From the NCBI RefSeq assembly GCF_029319185.1, contig NZ_CP119754.1:1736001-1800000 (forward strand): a stretch of 64,000 nt of DNA, given 5' to 3'. Positions 8,193 to 16,778 of this stretch are shown here, in pieces. A program made the position numbers and the translations under genes. The DNA is from Superficieibacter sp. HKU1 (GTDB lineage Bacteria; Pseudomonadota; Gammaproteobacteria; Enterobacterales; Enterobacteriaceae). Within the stretch, counting starts at the first letter, position 1. Every line of letters begins with the position of its first letter. The notes under the pieces were generated by a model. It did not search any database. It saw only the letters and a program-made list of their open reading frames with translations, and was not told the origin of the DNA.

Positions 8193-9305
8193 ATGACCGC
8201 CTTAAGTAAAAAATGGTTAACAGGTCTGGTTACGGGTGCGCTAATTGCCGTCTCTGCTGGCACGCTCGCGGCTGAACAAAAAACGTTACATGTCTATAAC
8301 TGGTCTGACTATATTGCTCCGGACACGGTGGCTAATTTCGAAAAAGAGACCGGTATCAAGGTCGTGTACGACGTGTTTGATTCCAACGAAGTGCTGGAAG
8401 GTAAACTGATGGCGGGCAGCACCGGCTTTGATCTGGTAGTGCCATCGGCCAGTTTCCTTGAGCGCCAGCTTTCCGCCGGCGTATTTCAGCCGCTGGATAA
8501 AAGCAAACTGCCAAACTGGAAGAATCTCGATCCAGACCTGCTGAAGCTGATTGCGAAGCACGATCCGGAAAATAAATTCGCTATGCCTTATATGTGGGCT
8601 ACCACGGGCATTGGCTATAACGTTGATAAAGTGAAAGCCGCGCTCGGCGCTGATGCGCCGGTTAACAGCTGGGATCTGGTGATGAAGCCGGAAAACCTGG
8701 CGAAGCTGAAAAGCTGCGGCGTTTCATTCCTCGACGCCCCGGAGGAAATTTTCGCCACCGTGCTGAACTACCTGGGCAAAGATCCTAACAGTACTAAAGC
8801 GGATGATTACACGGGTCCGGCAACCGATCTGCTGCTGAAGCTGCGGCCGAATATTCGCTACTTCCACTCTTCGCAGTACATCAACGATCTGGCAAATGGC
8901 GATACCTGCGTGGCCATCGGCTGGGCGGGGGATGTGTTGCAGGCTGCGAATCGCGCTAAAGAAGCGAAGAATGGCGTAAACATTGCTTATTCCATTCCAA
9001 AAGAGGGCGCACTGGCATTCTTTGATGTCTTCGCAATGCCTGCGGATGCGAAAAATAAAGACGAGGCTTATCAGTTCCTCAACTATCTGCTGCGCCCGGA
9101 TGTGATTGCCCACGTCTCGGATCACATTTATTACGCCAGCGCCAACAAAGCGGCGACGCCGCTGGTCAGCGCTGAAGTCCGCAACAATCCGGGGATTTAT
9201 CCGCCGGACGACGTGCGCGCGAAAATGTTTACCCTTAACGTTCAGGAGCCCAAAATCGATCGCGTGAGAACGCGTGCCTGGACGAAGGTGAAAAGCGGTA
9301 AATAA
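8193..9305 (+). CDS. potF: Periplasmic putrescine-binding protein PotF
   Basis: 370 residues, same as E. coli PotF. A signal peptide of about 26 residues ends with an Ala-rich AxA-type site (GTLAAEQ), and the mature protein opens with the conserved HVYNWSDY spermidine/putrescine-binding motif. It captures putrescine in the periplasm for the PotG2HI transporter. It is the first gene of the pot operon. Two hairpins between potF and potG probably stabilise its mRNA for higher expression. Confidence 0.96.
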   Translation: MTALSKKWLTGLVTGALIAVSAGTLAAEQKTLHVYNWSDYIAPDTVANFEKETGIKVVYDVFDSNEVLEGKLMAGSTGFDLVVPSASFLERQLSAGVFQPLDKSKLPNWKNLDPDLLKLIAKHDPENKFAMPYMWATTGIGYNVDKVKAALGADAPVNSWDLVMKPENLAKLKSCGVSFLDAPEEIFATVLNYLGKDPNSTKADDYTGPATDLLLKLRPNIRYFHSSQYINDLANGDTCVAIGWAGDVLQAANRAKEAKNGVNIAYSIPKEGALAFFDVFAMPADAKNKDEAYQFLNYLLRPDVIAHVSDHIYYASANKAATPLVSAEVRNNPGIYPPDDVRAKMFTLNVQEPKIDRVRTRAWTKVKSGK

Positions 9306-9313
9306 CGGCGGAT

Positions 9314-9381
9314 ATGTTGCCCGTGCCGTTAACGCAGGCGGGCAACATCTTCCTCTGGCCGGGCACATTTTGCTGCCCGGC
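9314..9381 (+). promoter_or_regulatory. Two intra-operon hairpins between potF and potG
   Basis: First hairpin: ATGTTGCCCG at 9314-9323 with CGGGCAACAT at 9339-9348, a perfect 10-bp stem. Second: GCCGGGCA at 9358-9365 with TGCCCGGC at 9374-9381, a perfect 8-bp stem. Neither has a T-run. Such structures after a binding-protein gene typically protect the upstream mRNA from 3' exonucleases, or cause partial termination. Confidence 0.65.
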
Positions 9382-9438
9382 ACTACGCACCATCCTGATG
9401 CATTTGCACCATTTTGTTTTATGCCGGAGAGCAACTGA

Positions 9439-10572
9439 GTGAATGACGCGATCCTCCGCCCGCAGGCGAAACCCCGTAAAGCGCTGACACCGCTGCTGGA
9501 AATCCGCAACCTGACGAAATCTTTCGACGGTCAGCATGCTGTGGACGATGTCAGCCTGACCATCTATAAAGGCGAAATTTTCGCTCTGCTCGGCGCGTCC
9601 GGCTGTGGGAAATCCACCCTGTTGCGCATGCTGGCAGGCTTTGAACAACCTACCGCCGGGCAAATTGTTCTGGATGGCGTGGATATGGCCCATGTGCCGC
9701 CGTATCAACGTCCCATCAATATGATGTTCCAGTCCTACGCGCTTTTCCCGCACATGACCGTTGAGCAAAACATCGCCTTTGGTCTGAAGCAGGATAAGCT
9801 GCCGAAAAGCGAAATCAGTGCCCGGGTGGCGGAAATGCTGGCGCTGGTGCACATGCAGGAGTTTGCCAAACGCAAACCGCACCAGCTTTCCGGCGGTCAG
9901 CGGCAACGCGTCGCTCTGGCCCGCAGTCTGGCAAAGCGTCCTAAGCTGCTGCTGCTGGATGAACCGATGGGCGCGCTGGATAAAAAACTGCGCGACCGGA
10001 TGCAGCTTGAAGTGGTGGATATTCTGGAGCGCGTCGGCGCAACCTGCGTGATGGTCACCCACGATCAGGAAGAGGCGATGACCATGGCCGGGCGCATCGC
10101 CATTATGAACCGGGGTAAATTCGCCCAAATCGGCGAGCCGGAAGAAATTTATGAGCATCCCACCACCCGCTACAGCGCGGAATTTATCGGTTCGGTAAAC
10201 GTGTTTGAAGGATTGCTGAAATCGCGGGAAGACGATGGCCTGGTCATCGAATCGCCGGGGCTGGTCCATCCGCTGAAAGTCGACCCGGACGCCTCCGTGG
10301 TTGATAACGTCCCGGTTTACATCGCCCTGCGCCCGGAAAAAATCATGCTTTGCGATGAAGTTCCGGCGGACGGTTTCAACTTCGCGGTGGGCGAGGTGGT
10401 GCATATTGCCTATCTCGGCGATTTGTCGATTTACCACGTGCGGCTGAAAAGCGGGCAGATGCTGAGCGCTCAGTTACAGAACGATCATCGCTATCGCAAA
10501 GGGACGCCGACCTGGGGCGATGAAGTGCGTCTGTGCTGGGACGCGGATAGCTGTGTGGTGCTGACGGTTTAA
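9439..10572 (+). CDS. potG: Putrescine ABC transporter ATPase PotG
   Basis: 377 residues starting at GTG 9439. The Walker A loop GASGCGKST, the signature LSGGQRQR, the Walker B segment LLLLDEP and the H-loop histidine in VTHDQEEA are all present. A TOBE-type C-terminal regulatory domain follows from about residue 290. It hydrolyses ATP to drive putrescine import through PotH/PotI. The stop is 9 bp before potH. Confidence 0.96.
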   Translation: MNDAILRPQAKPRKALTPLLEIRNLTKSFDGQHAVDDVSLTIYKGEIFALLGASGCGKSTLLRMLAGFEQPTAGQIVLDGVDMAHVPPYQRPINMMFQSYALFPHMTVEQNIAFGLKQDKLPKSEISARVAEMLALVHMQEFAKRKPHQLSGGQRQRVALARSLAKRPKLLLLDEPMGALDKKLRDRMQLEVVDILERVGATCVMVTHDQEEAMTMAGRIAIMNRGKFAQIGEPEEIYEHPTTRYSAEFIGSVNVFEGLLKSREDDGLVIESPGLVHPLKVDPDASVVDNVPVYIALRPEKIMLCDEVPADGFNFAVGEVVHIAYLGDLSIYHVRLKSGQMLSAQLQNDHRYRKGTPTWGDEVRLCWDADSCVVLTV

Positions 10573-10581
10573 GGAGCGGCA

Positions 10582-11535
10582 ATGAGTACATTAGAACCCC
10601 CGGCTCGCGCCAGTCAACCAGGCGGTGTGGCACGCTGGCTGGCAAAGATGCAGATGAAGCACGGGCGTAAGCTGGTGATCGCCCTGCCTTATCTCTGGCT
10701 GACCCTGCTGTTTCTGCTGCCGTTTTTGATTGTTTTTAAAATTAGCCTCGCGGAGATGGCGCGTGCCATTCCACCCTATACCGATCTGATGGAATGGGCG
10801 GACGGGCAACTGTCGATTACCCTCAATCTCGGTAATTTTCTGCAACTGACCGAGGATCCGCTCTATTTTGAAGCCTATCTTCAGTCGCTGCAGGTGGCGG
10901 CGATTTCCACCTTGTGCTGCCTGGCATTGGGCTACCCGATGGCCTGGGCCGTCGCGCACAGCAAGCCTTCAACGCGCAATATTTTGCTGCTGCTGGTACT
11001 TCTGCCGTCGTGGACGTCGTTTTTGATTCGCGTGTATGCATGGATGGGCATACTGAAAAATAACGGCGTGCTGAATAACGTTTTGCTGTGGCTCGGGGTT
11101 ATCGATCAGCCGCTCACCATCTTACATACCAATCTGGCGGTGTATATCGGCATTGTGTATGCCTATCTGCCGTTTATGGTGCTGCCGATTTATACCGCGC
11201 TGACGCGTATTGATTATTCGCTGGTGGAAGCGGCGCTGGATCTCGGCGCACGTCCGATGAAGACCTTCTTTAGCGTGATCGTGCCGTTAACCAAAGGCGG
11301 AATTATCGCCGGGTCGATGCTGGTGTTTATTCCGGCAGTAGGCGAGTTTGTGATCCCCGAACTGCTCGGCGGCCCGGACAGCATCATGATCGGTCGTGTG
11401 CTGTGGCAGGAGTTCTTTAATAACCGCGACTGGCCGGTCGCGTCTGCGGTGGCGATCGTGATGCTTTTGCTGCTGATCGTGCCGATCATGTGGTTCCACA
11501 AGCATCAACAAAAAGCGGTGGGAGAAAATGGATGA
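10582..11535 (+). CDS. potH: Putrescine ABC transporter permease PotH
   Basis: 317 residues with six or so membrane spans. The cytoplasmic EAA loop (VEAALDLGARPMKTFFSVIV) docks onto PotG. It is an inner-membrane channel subunit paired with PotI. Its last four bases overlap potI (ATGGATGA region), so translation is coupled. Confidence 0.95.
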   Translation: MSTLEPPARASQPGGVARWLAKMQMKHGRKLVIALPYLWLTLLFLLPFLIVFKISLAEMARAIPPYTDLMEWADGQLSITLNLGNFLQLTEDPLYFEAYLQSLQVAAISTLCCLALGYPMAWAVAHSKPSTRNILLLLVLLPSWTSFLIRVYAWMGILKNNGVLNNVLLWLGVIDQPLTILHTNLAVYIGIVYAYLPFMVLPIYTALTRIDYSLVEAALDLGARPMKTFFSVIVPLTKGGIIAGSMLVFIPAVGEFVIPELLGGPDSIMIGRVLWQEFFNNRDWPVASAVAIVMLLLLIVPIMWFHKHQQKAVGENG

Positions 11536-12377
11536 ATAATCTGCCGGTAGTGCGCTCGCCGTGGCGAATTCTTATTCTGATCGTCGGGTTTACGTTTCTC
11601 TATGCTCCGATGCTGATGCTGGTCGTTTACTCCTTCAACAGCTCAAAACTGGTGACGGTATGGGCTGGCTGGTCAACGCGCTGGTACGGCGAGCTGTTTC
11701 GCGACGACGCGATGATGAGCGCGGTGGGATTGAGCTTAACCATCGCCGCCTGCGCGGCGACGATGGCGGCGATCCTCGGGACGATTGCCGCGGTAGTAAT
11801 GGTGCGCTTCGGTCGTTTTCGCGGCTCAAACGGTTTCGCCTTTATGATCACCGCGCCACTGGTGATGCCGGACGTGATCACCGGTCTTTCGCTGCTGCTG
11901 CTGTTTGTTGCGCTGGCGCATGCCATTGGCTGGCCTGCCGATCGCGGCATGCTCACTATCTGGCTGGCGCACGTGACCTTCTGCACGGCCTATGTGGCGG
12001 TGGTGATTTCGTCACGTTTGCGCGAACTGGATCGTTCGATTGAAGAAGCGGCGATGGATCTGGGGGCCGCGCCGCTGAAGGTTTTCTTCGTCATTACCCT
12101 GCCGATGATTATGCCGGCGGTAGTCTCTGGCTGGCTGCTGGCGTTTACCCTGTCGCTGGACGATCTGGTGATTGCCAGCTTCGTGTCGGGTCCGGGCGCG
12201 ACGACCTTACCCATGCTGGTCTTCTCCAGCGTACGGATGGGGGTTAATCCGGAGATTAATGCGCTGGCGACGCTGATCCTCGGCGTGGTCGGAATTGTCG
12301 GATTTATCGCCTGGTGTTTGATGGCACGCGCAGAAAAGCAACGGACGAGAGATATCCAGCGTGCAAGACGCGGATGA
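11532..12377 (+). CDS. potI: Putrescine ABC transporter permease PotI
   Basis: 281 residues from the ATG at 11532, the E. coli PotI length. An in-frame codon upstream at 11490 would lie inside potH and is not used. The EAA loop EEAAMDLGAAPLKVFFVI is present. It is the last gene of potFGHI. The intrinsic terminator lies about 150 bp downstream, directly before ybjO. Confidence 0.95.
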   Translation: MNNLPVVRSPWRILILIVGFTFLYAPMLMLVVYSFNSSKLVTVWAGWSTRWYGELFRDDAMMSAVGLSLTIAACAATMAAILGTIAAVVMVRFGRFRGSNGFAFMITAPLVMPDVITGLSLLLLFVALAHAIGWPADRGMLTIWLAHVTFCTAYVAVVISSRLRELDRSIEEAAMDLGAAPLKVFFVITLPMIMPAVVSGWLLAFTLSLDDLVIASFVSGPGATTLPMLVFSSVRMGVNPEINALATLILGVVGIVGFIAWCLMARAEKQRTRDIQRARRG

Positions 12378-12523
12378 TGCGCCTAAAATCTTTGCAGAAA
12401 TGTGCAATCGGTACGATTGATGACAAACCGTCCGTGGAACGCGGGGCGACCATCGGGAGGGGTCTCCTTCCGGGAACCCAATCCCGACGTTTTCCCTGAC
12501 TACCCCCTTTGTCAGCAGTCTGT

Positions 12524-12553
12524 CGGTGCCGCCTTTTAGCGGCACCGTTTTTT
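12524..12553 (+). terminator. Intrinsic terminator of the pot operon
   Basis: CGGTGCCGC at 12524-12532 pairs perfectly with GCGGCACCG at 12539-12547, followed by six T residues. This is a textbook rho-independent terminator. The T-run ends 17 bases before the ybjO start codon. Confidence 0.9.
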
Positions 12554-12570
12554 CATGGAAGGCGACCACA

Positions 12571-13044
12571 TTGGGATTTTTTACTAAAACTCGTCGTTCT
12601 GGTGCTCGTCTGAACGTCCCTGCTCTGGTGCAGGTGGCGGCGATTGCGATCATCCTGATTCGCTGTGTTGACCTGCTGATGCTGTTTAATCTGCTGGGCT
12701 GGAAAGGACTTCAGGAACTGATTTTCCGTAGCGCTCAGACCTGGAGCCTGACGCTGGTGTTTATGGCGAGCCTGTTGCTGCTGTTTGTCGATTTCCTTTG
12801 CGCGTTTTCAGTGGTTAAGGGGCGAAGCTGGGCGCGCTGGCTTTATTTGCTCGCCCAGGTGTCGGCGGGTGCTTACTTATGGGCCGCTTCCATCGGCTAT
12901 GGTTATCCGGAACTTTTCAGTATTGCCGGAGAGAGCCGCAGTGAGATTTTTCACGCGTTAGTGATGCAGAAACTGCCGGATATTATGGTCCTGATGCTGC
13001 TTTTTCTCCCGTCGCCCAGCCGCCGCTTTTTCCGTCTGCAATAA
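12571..13044 (+). CDS. ybjO: Inner-membrane protein YbjO
   Basis: 157 residues with about four hydrophobic segments, aligning with E. coli YbjO; function unknown. I chose TTG at 12571. It is preceded at 8 bases by GGAAGG, and the encoded LGFFTKT matches the E. coli N-terminus. A longer in-frame GTG at 12526 lies inside the terminator stem and has no ribosome-binding site. Because the pot terminator sits immediately upstream, ybjO must depend on read-through or on a promoter overlapping the end of potI. Confidence 0.88.
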   Translation: MGFFTKTRRSGARLNVPALVQVAAIAIILIRCVDLLMLFNLLGWKGLQELIFRSAQTWSLTLVFMASLLLLFVDFLCAFSVVKGRSWARWLYLLAQVSAGAYLWAASIGYGYPELFSIAGESRSEIFHALVMQKLPDIMVLMLLFLPSPSRRFFRLQ

Positions 13045-13086
13045 CAGTGGTACAATCGCCGCCCCTGAAATTCGGAAGGTTTTATT

Positions 13087-14214
13087 ATGCAGTGCGCACT
13101 TTATGACGCCGGTCGCTGTCGTTCCTGTCAGTGGATTGAGCAGCCGGTTGCCGGGCAACTCTCCGCCAAAATGGCCGATCTTCGCGCATTGCTCGGCACG
13201 CTGCTGGTGGGAGAGTGGTGCGCGCCGGTAAGCGGACCGGAGCAGGCATTTCGTAATAAGGCCAAAATGGTGGTGAGCGGCAGCGTGGAAAAGCCGCTGC
13301 TCGGCATGCTGCATCGCGATGGCACGCCGGAAGATCTCACCTCCTGTCCGCTCTATCCCGCTTCCTTTTCGCCGGTTTTCTCCGCGCTTAAACCTTTTAT
13401 TGCTCGTGCCGGGCTGACGCCCTATAACGTAGCGCGTAAACGCGGAGAGCTGAAATATCTGCTGCTTACCGAAAGCCAGCTGGATGGCGGGATGATGTTA
13501 CGCTTCGTCCTGCGGTCCGAAGTCAAACTGGCACAGCTGAGCGCGGCGCTACCTGAATTACAGGCGCAGCTCCCGCAGCTAAACGTGATTTCAGTCAATA
13601 TTCAGCCAGTGCATATGGCGATTATGGAAGGGGAGAAAGAGATTTTCCTCACCGATCGGCAGGCGCTGGCTGAACAATTCAATAACGTGCCGCTGTGGAT
13701 CCGCCCGCAGAGTTTTTTCCAGACTAACCCGAGCGTCGCCAGCCAGCTTTACGCCACCGCCCGCGCCTGGGTACGGGAATTGCCGGTAGCGCATATGTGG
13801 GATTTGTTCTGCGGCGTCGGTGGCTTCGGCCTCCATTGTGCCACGCCTGAGATGAAACTGACGGGAATTGAAATCGCCCCGGAAGCGATTGCCTGTGCCA
13901 GGCAGTCCGCTGAGCAACTTGGGCTGCGTAATCTGCATTTTCAGGCGCTGGATTCCACGGCGTTTGCGACCGGGCAGGGCGCTATTCCCGATCTGGTGCT
14001 GGTCAACCCGCCGCGCCGGGGGATTGGTCAGGCATTATGTGATTATCTCAGCGAGATGGCCCCGTCATTTATTATCTACTCCAGCTGTAACGCACAGACG
14101 ATGGCGAAAGATGTGCAGCACCTTTCGGGCTATCGGATTGCACGCGTTCAGCTTTTTGACATGTTCCCGCATACTGCCCATTATGAAGTGCTGACCCTAC
14201 TCATGCGCGATTAA
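13087..14214 (+). CDS. rlmC: 23S rRNA m5U747 methyltransferase RlmC
   Basis: 375 residues, the E. coli RlmC (RumB) length. Cysteines 3, 11 and 14, with a further one in TSCPLYP near residue 87, are the iron-sulfur ligands of the family. The SAM-binding motif DLFCGVGGFGLHC and the catalytic-cysteine motif YSSCNAQT near the C-terminus are intact. It methylates uridine 747 of 23S rRNA using S-adenosylmethionine. It is followed by an unrecognised small membrane protein gene 19 bp downstream. Confidence 0.96.
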   Translation: MQCALYDAGRCRSCQWIEQPVAGQLSAKMADLRALLGTLLVGEWCAPVSGPEQAFRNKAKMVVSGSVEKPLLGMLHRDGTPEDLTSCPLYPASFSPVFSALKPFIARAGLTPYNVARKRGELKYLLLTESQLDGGMMLRFVLRSEVKLAQLSAALPELQAQLPQLNVISVNIQPVHMAIMEGEKEIFLTDRQALAEQFNNVPLWIRPQSFFQTNPSVASQLYATARAWVRELPVAHMWDLFCGVGGFGLHCATPEMKLTGIEIAPEAIACARQSAEQLGLRNLHFQALDSTAFATGQGAIPDLVLVNPPRRGIGQALCDYLSEMAPSFIIYSSCNAQTMAKDVQHLSGYRIARVQLFDMFPHTAHYEVLTLLMRD

Positions 14215-14233
14215 CCTTAACAGAGGGAAAGGT

Positions 14234-14833
14234 ATGCGAACGCCTTCACGTTTTCTGTTTTCTGCGCCGCAGGCACGGTTAAATGCAACCGGCTGGCTGG
14301 TGATTGCTGTGCTCTGCGCCGGGCTTCTGTACGGGTTTTATCGCATGGTTGCGGCTTTTATCACCGACGGTAACCCGCTGATCTTAATCATTTCAGCATT
14401 TGTGGCCTGGCTGGTGATAGAGGGGATCCGCGATAACCGCCAGTGGAATGCCCATTTCCGTCTGCGTGCCCGGCAGCGCAAGGATCACAGTATCTGTGAC
14501 TTTGCCCGCAGCTTTGATACGCGTGAGGTTGATACGTGGGTCATTCGCGCTGCCTGGAACGTATTGAGTGAATCGGTAAACCGGGACGGCCCGGAGGGGT
14601 TTGAAGTGCCGATTTTCGCTGACGACCGCCTGGCAGATGAGTTTATGCTGGAAGATGATGAGGATTTGCTGGATACGCTGGAGGAGATGGCGATCAGAGC
14701 CGGGCGCAGCACTGAATTGCTGGGCACGGAAGGATTTTCCGGTCCGGTAATCACCGTGCGGGATGCCGTGCTGTTGCTAAACGCGCTGCCGATGACCGAG
14801 GCGCGCAAGCAGCGGAGGTGGATCGCGGTGTGA
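14234..14833 (+). CDS. Hypothetical two-TM protein with acidic C-terminal domain
   Basis: 199 residues, not recognised as a K-12 gene. Two probable membrane helices cover residues 18-40 and 47-65. A cytoplasmic domain follows, with a strongly acidic stretch around residues 130-155 (DDRLADEFMLEDDEDLLD). The pattern of that stretch recalls acyl-carrier-like or DUF1493-type helical bundles, but the phosphopantetheine serine motif (DSL) is absent. That comparison is a weak inference. The start at 14234 has an AGGGAAAGG ribosome-binding site 19 bp after rlmC, so co-transcription with rlmC is likely. A REP element follows the stop. Confidence 0.75.
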   Translation: MRTPSRFLFSAPQARLNATGWLVIAVLCAGLLYGFYRMVAAFITDGNPLILIISAFVAWLVIEGIRDNRQWNAHFRLRARQRKDHSICDFARSFDTREVDTWVIRAAWNVLSESVNRDGPEGFEVPIFADDRLADEFMLEDDEDLLDTLEEMAIRAGRSTELLGTEGFSGPVITVRDAVLLLNALPMTEARKQRRWIAV

Positions 14834-14871
14834 TCGCCAGCCTGGACGATTTCCGGCTGCGGTGCTTTTTA

Positions 14872-14904
14872 TGCCGGGTGGCGGCTACGCCTTACCCGGC
14901 CTAC
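14872..14904. repeat. REP element
   Basis: GCCGGGTGGCGGCTACGCC followed by TTACCCGGCCTAC is the classical enterobacterial REP (PU) palindrome. It lies 38 bp after the hypothetical gene and opens a 316-bp gene-free interval (14834-15149) that is filled by REP-related sequence. Confidence 0.85.
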
Positions 14905-14947
14905 GAAAATTCAGCCCTTTGAATCAGTTAACCCCGCCACCAGAAAT

Positions 14948-15124
14948 GTTCATCGATGTTCACCGTTCATTTGTAGGCCCGCGCAAGCGAAGCGCCGCCG
15001 GGCAACCGTTCACCGGTGTTCAATGTCCGTTTGTAGGCCAGTGCAAGTGCAACGCCGCCGGGCAATCGTTCACCGGAGTTCACCGTTCATTTGCAGGCCC
15101 GTGCAAGCGCAGCGCCGCCGGGCA
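14948..15124. repeat. Three 60-bp tandem repeats containing REP-like units
   Basis: Three head-to-tail copies of exactly 60 bp begin at 14948, 15008 and 15068. Each has a GTTCA-rich spacer (GTTCACCGGTGTTCA type) followed by TTTGTAGGCC...GCGCAAGCG and CGCCGCCGGGCA. The second half resembles an inverted, degenerate REP. The copies differ at scattered positions. A further REP-type arm (CCGGCTTACCGGGCCTGA) follows up to about 15144 and closes the cluster just before the artJ stop codon. Confidence 0.85.
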
Positions 15125-15149
15125 CGTCCGGCTTACCGGGCCTGAAAAT

Positions 15150-15881
15150 TTACTGTGGGAACCACTGGTCGCTGATTTTCTGATACGTACCGTTATCTTT
15201 AATCGCTTTCAGCGCGGCGTTCAGTTTTTCCAGCAGCGCTTTATTATCCGGACGAACGGCGATACCCAGGCCGGTGCCGAAGTACTGCGGATCCGTCACT
15301 TTCTCGGTTGCGGTGCCCAGCTGCGGATTGGTTTTCAGCCACTCGTTGACCACGGCGGTATCGCCGAATACGCCATCAATACGGCCATTTTTCAGGTCGA
15401 TAATCGCATTCTGATAGCTGTCATAGGCCACGGTTTTAACTTCCGGATGCTTATCCTGAATATATTTCTGATGCGTAGTGCCGTTTTCCATCCCGATACG
15501 TTTGCCCTTCAGATCGGCAAAGGTTTTGTAAGTATCTTTTTTAGCAATCACCACCGCGGAGTTAGCGTAGTACGGCTGGGTAAAGGCAACCTGTTTGCTA
15601 CGTTCAGGTGTAATGTCCATTCCGGAAATCACCGCATCATATTTTTTGAATTTCAACGACGGGATCAGGCTGTCAAACGCATGATTAGTAAAGGTGCACT
15701 CGGCCTGCATTTGGCTACACAGGGCTTTTGCCAGGTCAATATCAAAACCCACGATCTGGTTGCTGGCATCCAGCGATTCAAAAGGAGGATAGGTCGCTGA
15801 GACGCCAAAATTGATTTTGTCTGCGGCGCTTGCGCCCGCGGCGAAAGTGGCAAGTAATGCGGCCAGAACTAACTTTTTCAT
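15150..15881 (-). CDS. artJ: Periplasmic arginine-binding protein ArtJ
   Basis: 243 residues from the ATG at 15881, whose signal peptide MKKLVLAALLATFAAGASAA gives the family N-terminus. A longer frame upstream runs through the ARG boxes and is rejected. ArtJ is a bacterial extracellular solute-binding protein family 3 member with high affinity for L-arginine, delivering it to ArtQMP2. It is about 64 percent alike by eye to ArtI in this window, reflecting an old duplication. It is a single-gene unit behind its own ARG boxes. Confidence 0.95.
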   Translation of the reverse strand: MKKLVLAALLATFAAGASAADKINFGVSATYPPFESLDASNQIVGFDIDLAKALCSQMQAECTFTNHAFDSLIPSLKFKKYDAVISGMDITPERSKQVAFTQPYYANSAVVIAKKDTYKTFADLKGKRIGMENGTTHQKYIQDKHPEVKTVAYDSYQNAIIDLKNGRIDGVFGDTAVVNEWLKTNPQLGTATEKVTDPQYFGTGLGIAVRPDNKALLEKLNAALKAIKDNGTYQKISDQWFPQ

Positions 15882-15948
15882 GATAAAGCTCCCGTCGGTC
15901 AATCTTATGTGGTGTGCCGGTAAACGGCGTAAAAACACAATGCCATCG

Positions 15949-15987
15949 TTTGAATTTATATGCAATATAAATGAGTAATTATTATAT
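15949..15987 (-). promoter_or_regulatory. Tandem ARG boxes upstream of artJ
   Basis: Two 18-bp matches to the ArgR consensus (WNTGAATWWWWATTCANW) lie 3 bp apart, the standard ArgR spacing. TTTGAATTTATATGCAAT occupies 15949-15966 and AATGAGTAATTATTATAT occupies 15970-15987. ArgR with arginine is known to repress artJ in E. coli. Confidence 0.7.
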
Positions 15988-15996
15988 TAAGGGAAG

Positions 15997-16027
15997 AAAA
16001 AAGCGGATAAGTGAAAAGCTTATCCGC
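15997..16027 (-). terminator. Intrinsic terminator of artPIQM
   Basis: On the minus strand GCGGATAAG, a 7-base loop and CTTATCCGC are followed by six T residues. It lies about 80 bp after the artM stop and just upstream of the artJ control region. Confidence 0.88.
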
Positions 16028-16109
16028 CTGGGGGTTTCATGCTTATTCATCCTGTACCCTGTCCGGTAGAGCGGTGACAGGTATCTTATGTCATCACGAC
16101 GGCTTGCGC

Positions 16110-16778
16110 TCAGTTACGGCGCTCGAACACCAGCGCGCGGCGCTCAATCAGACGCATCAGCAGCGTTAGCAGGCCGTTGACCACCAGATAGATCAACCCC
16201 GCTGCGCCAAATACCATCACGTCATAGGTGCGTCCGTACATCAGCTGACCATGCCCCATGACTTCCATCAGCGTAATGGTGTAGGCCAGAGAGGTACTTT
16301 TGAACACCAGCACCACCTCGTTGGAATACGAGGAGAGGGCGCGTTTAAACGCATAGGGCAGCAAAATGGCAAGGGTGTCTTTCTTACTCATGCCCAGTGC
16401 GCCACAGGACTGCCACTGGCCGTCCGGAATCGCCCGGATGGCACCGTAGAACAGCTGCGTGGTATACGCGGCGCTGTTCAGCGACAGGGCGATCAGTGCA
16501 CACAGCCACGGTTCGGAAATGAGGTGCCAGATCAGCGGATAATCCTGCAGCGTCGGAAACTGGCCCGGACCGTAGTAAATCAGGAAGATCTGCACCAGCA
16601 GCGGCGTGCCGGTAAAGAGAGTGATATAGGCGCGTACGATCCACACCAGTACCGGCGTCTTAAGCGTCAGGATAATGGTGAAAATCAGCGCCAGGATCAG
16701 GGCAACCACGATTGAAGCGACCGTCAGCGTCAGGCTGGTATGCAGCCCTTTCAGAAGCTCAGGTAAATACTCAAACAT
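16110..16778 (-). CDS. artM: Arginine ABC transporter permease ArtM
   Basis: 222 residues, the E. coli length, with about five membrane spans and the HisM/GlnP-type permease motif CGALGMSKKDTLAILLPYAF. It forms the inner-membrane arginine channel with ArtQ. Its ATG shares one base with the artQ stop codon. It is the last gene of artPIQM. Confidence 0.95.
   Translation of the reverse strand: MFEYLPELLKGLHTSLTLTVASIVVALILALIFTIILTLKTPVLVWIVRAYITLFTGTPLLVQIFLIYYGPGQFPTLQDYPLIWHLISEPWLCALIALSLNSAAYTTQLFYGAIRAIPDGQWQSCGALGMSKKDTLAILLPYAFKRALSSYSNEVVLVFKSTSLAYTITLMEVMGHGQLMYGRTYDVMVFGAAGLIYLVVNGLLTLLMRLIERRALVFERRN

Noticed and set aside
9235..10437. 400-codon minus-strand frame opposite potG
   Set aside because: potG is complete with all ABC motifs; the antisense translation resembles no protein and has no plausible start signal.
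14948..15124. Regular 60-bp repeats considered as a CRISPR array
   Set aside because: Whole units are similar, with no conserved-repeat/variable-spacer pattern, no cas genes nearby, and clear REP content.
14862..15800. 312-codon plus-strand frame across the REP cluster and artJ
   Set aside because: It translates the REP repeats and the antisense of artJ; artJ is certain on the minus strand.
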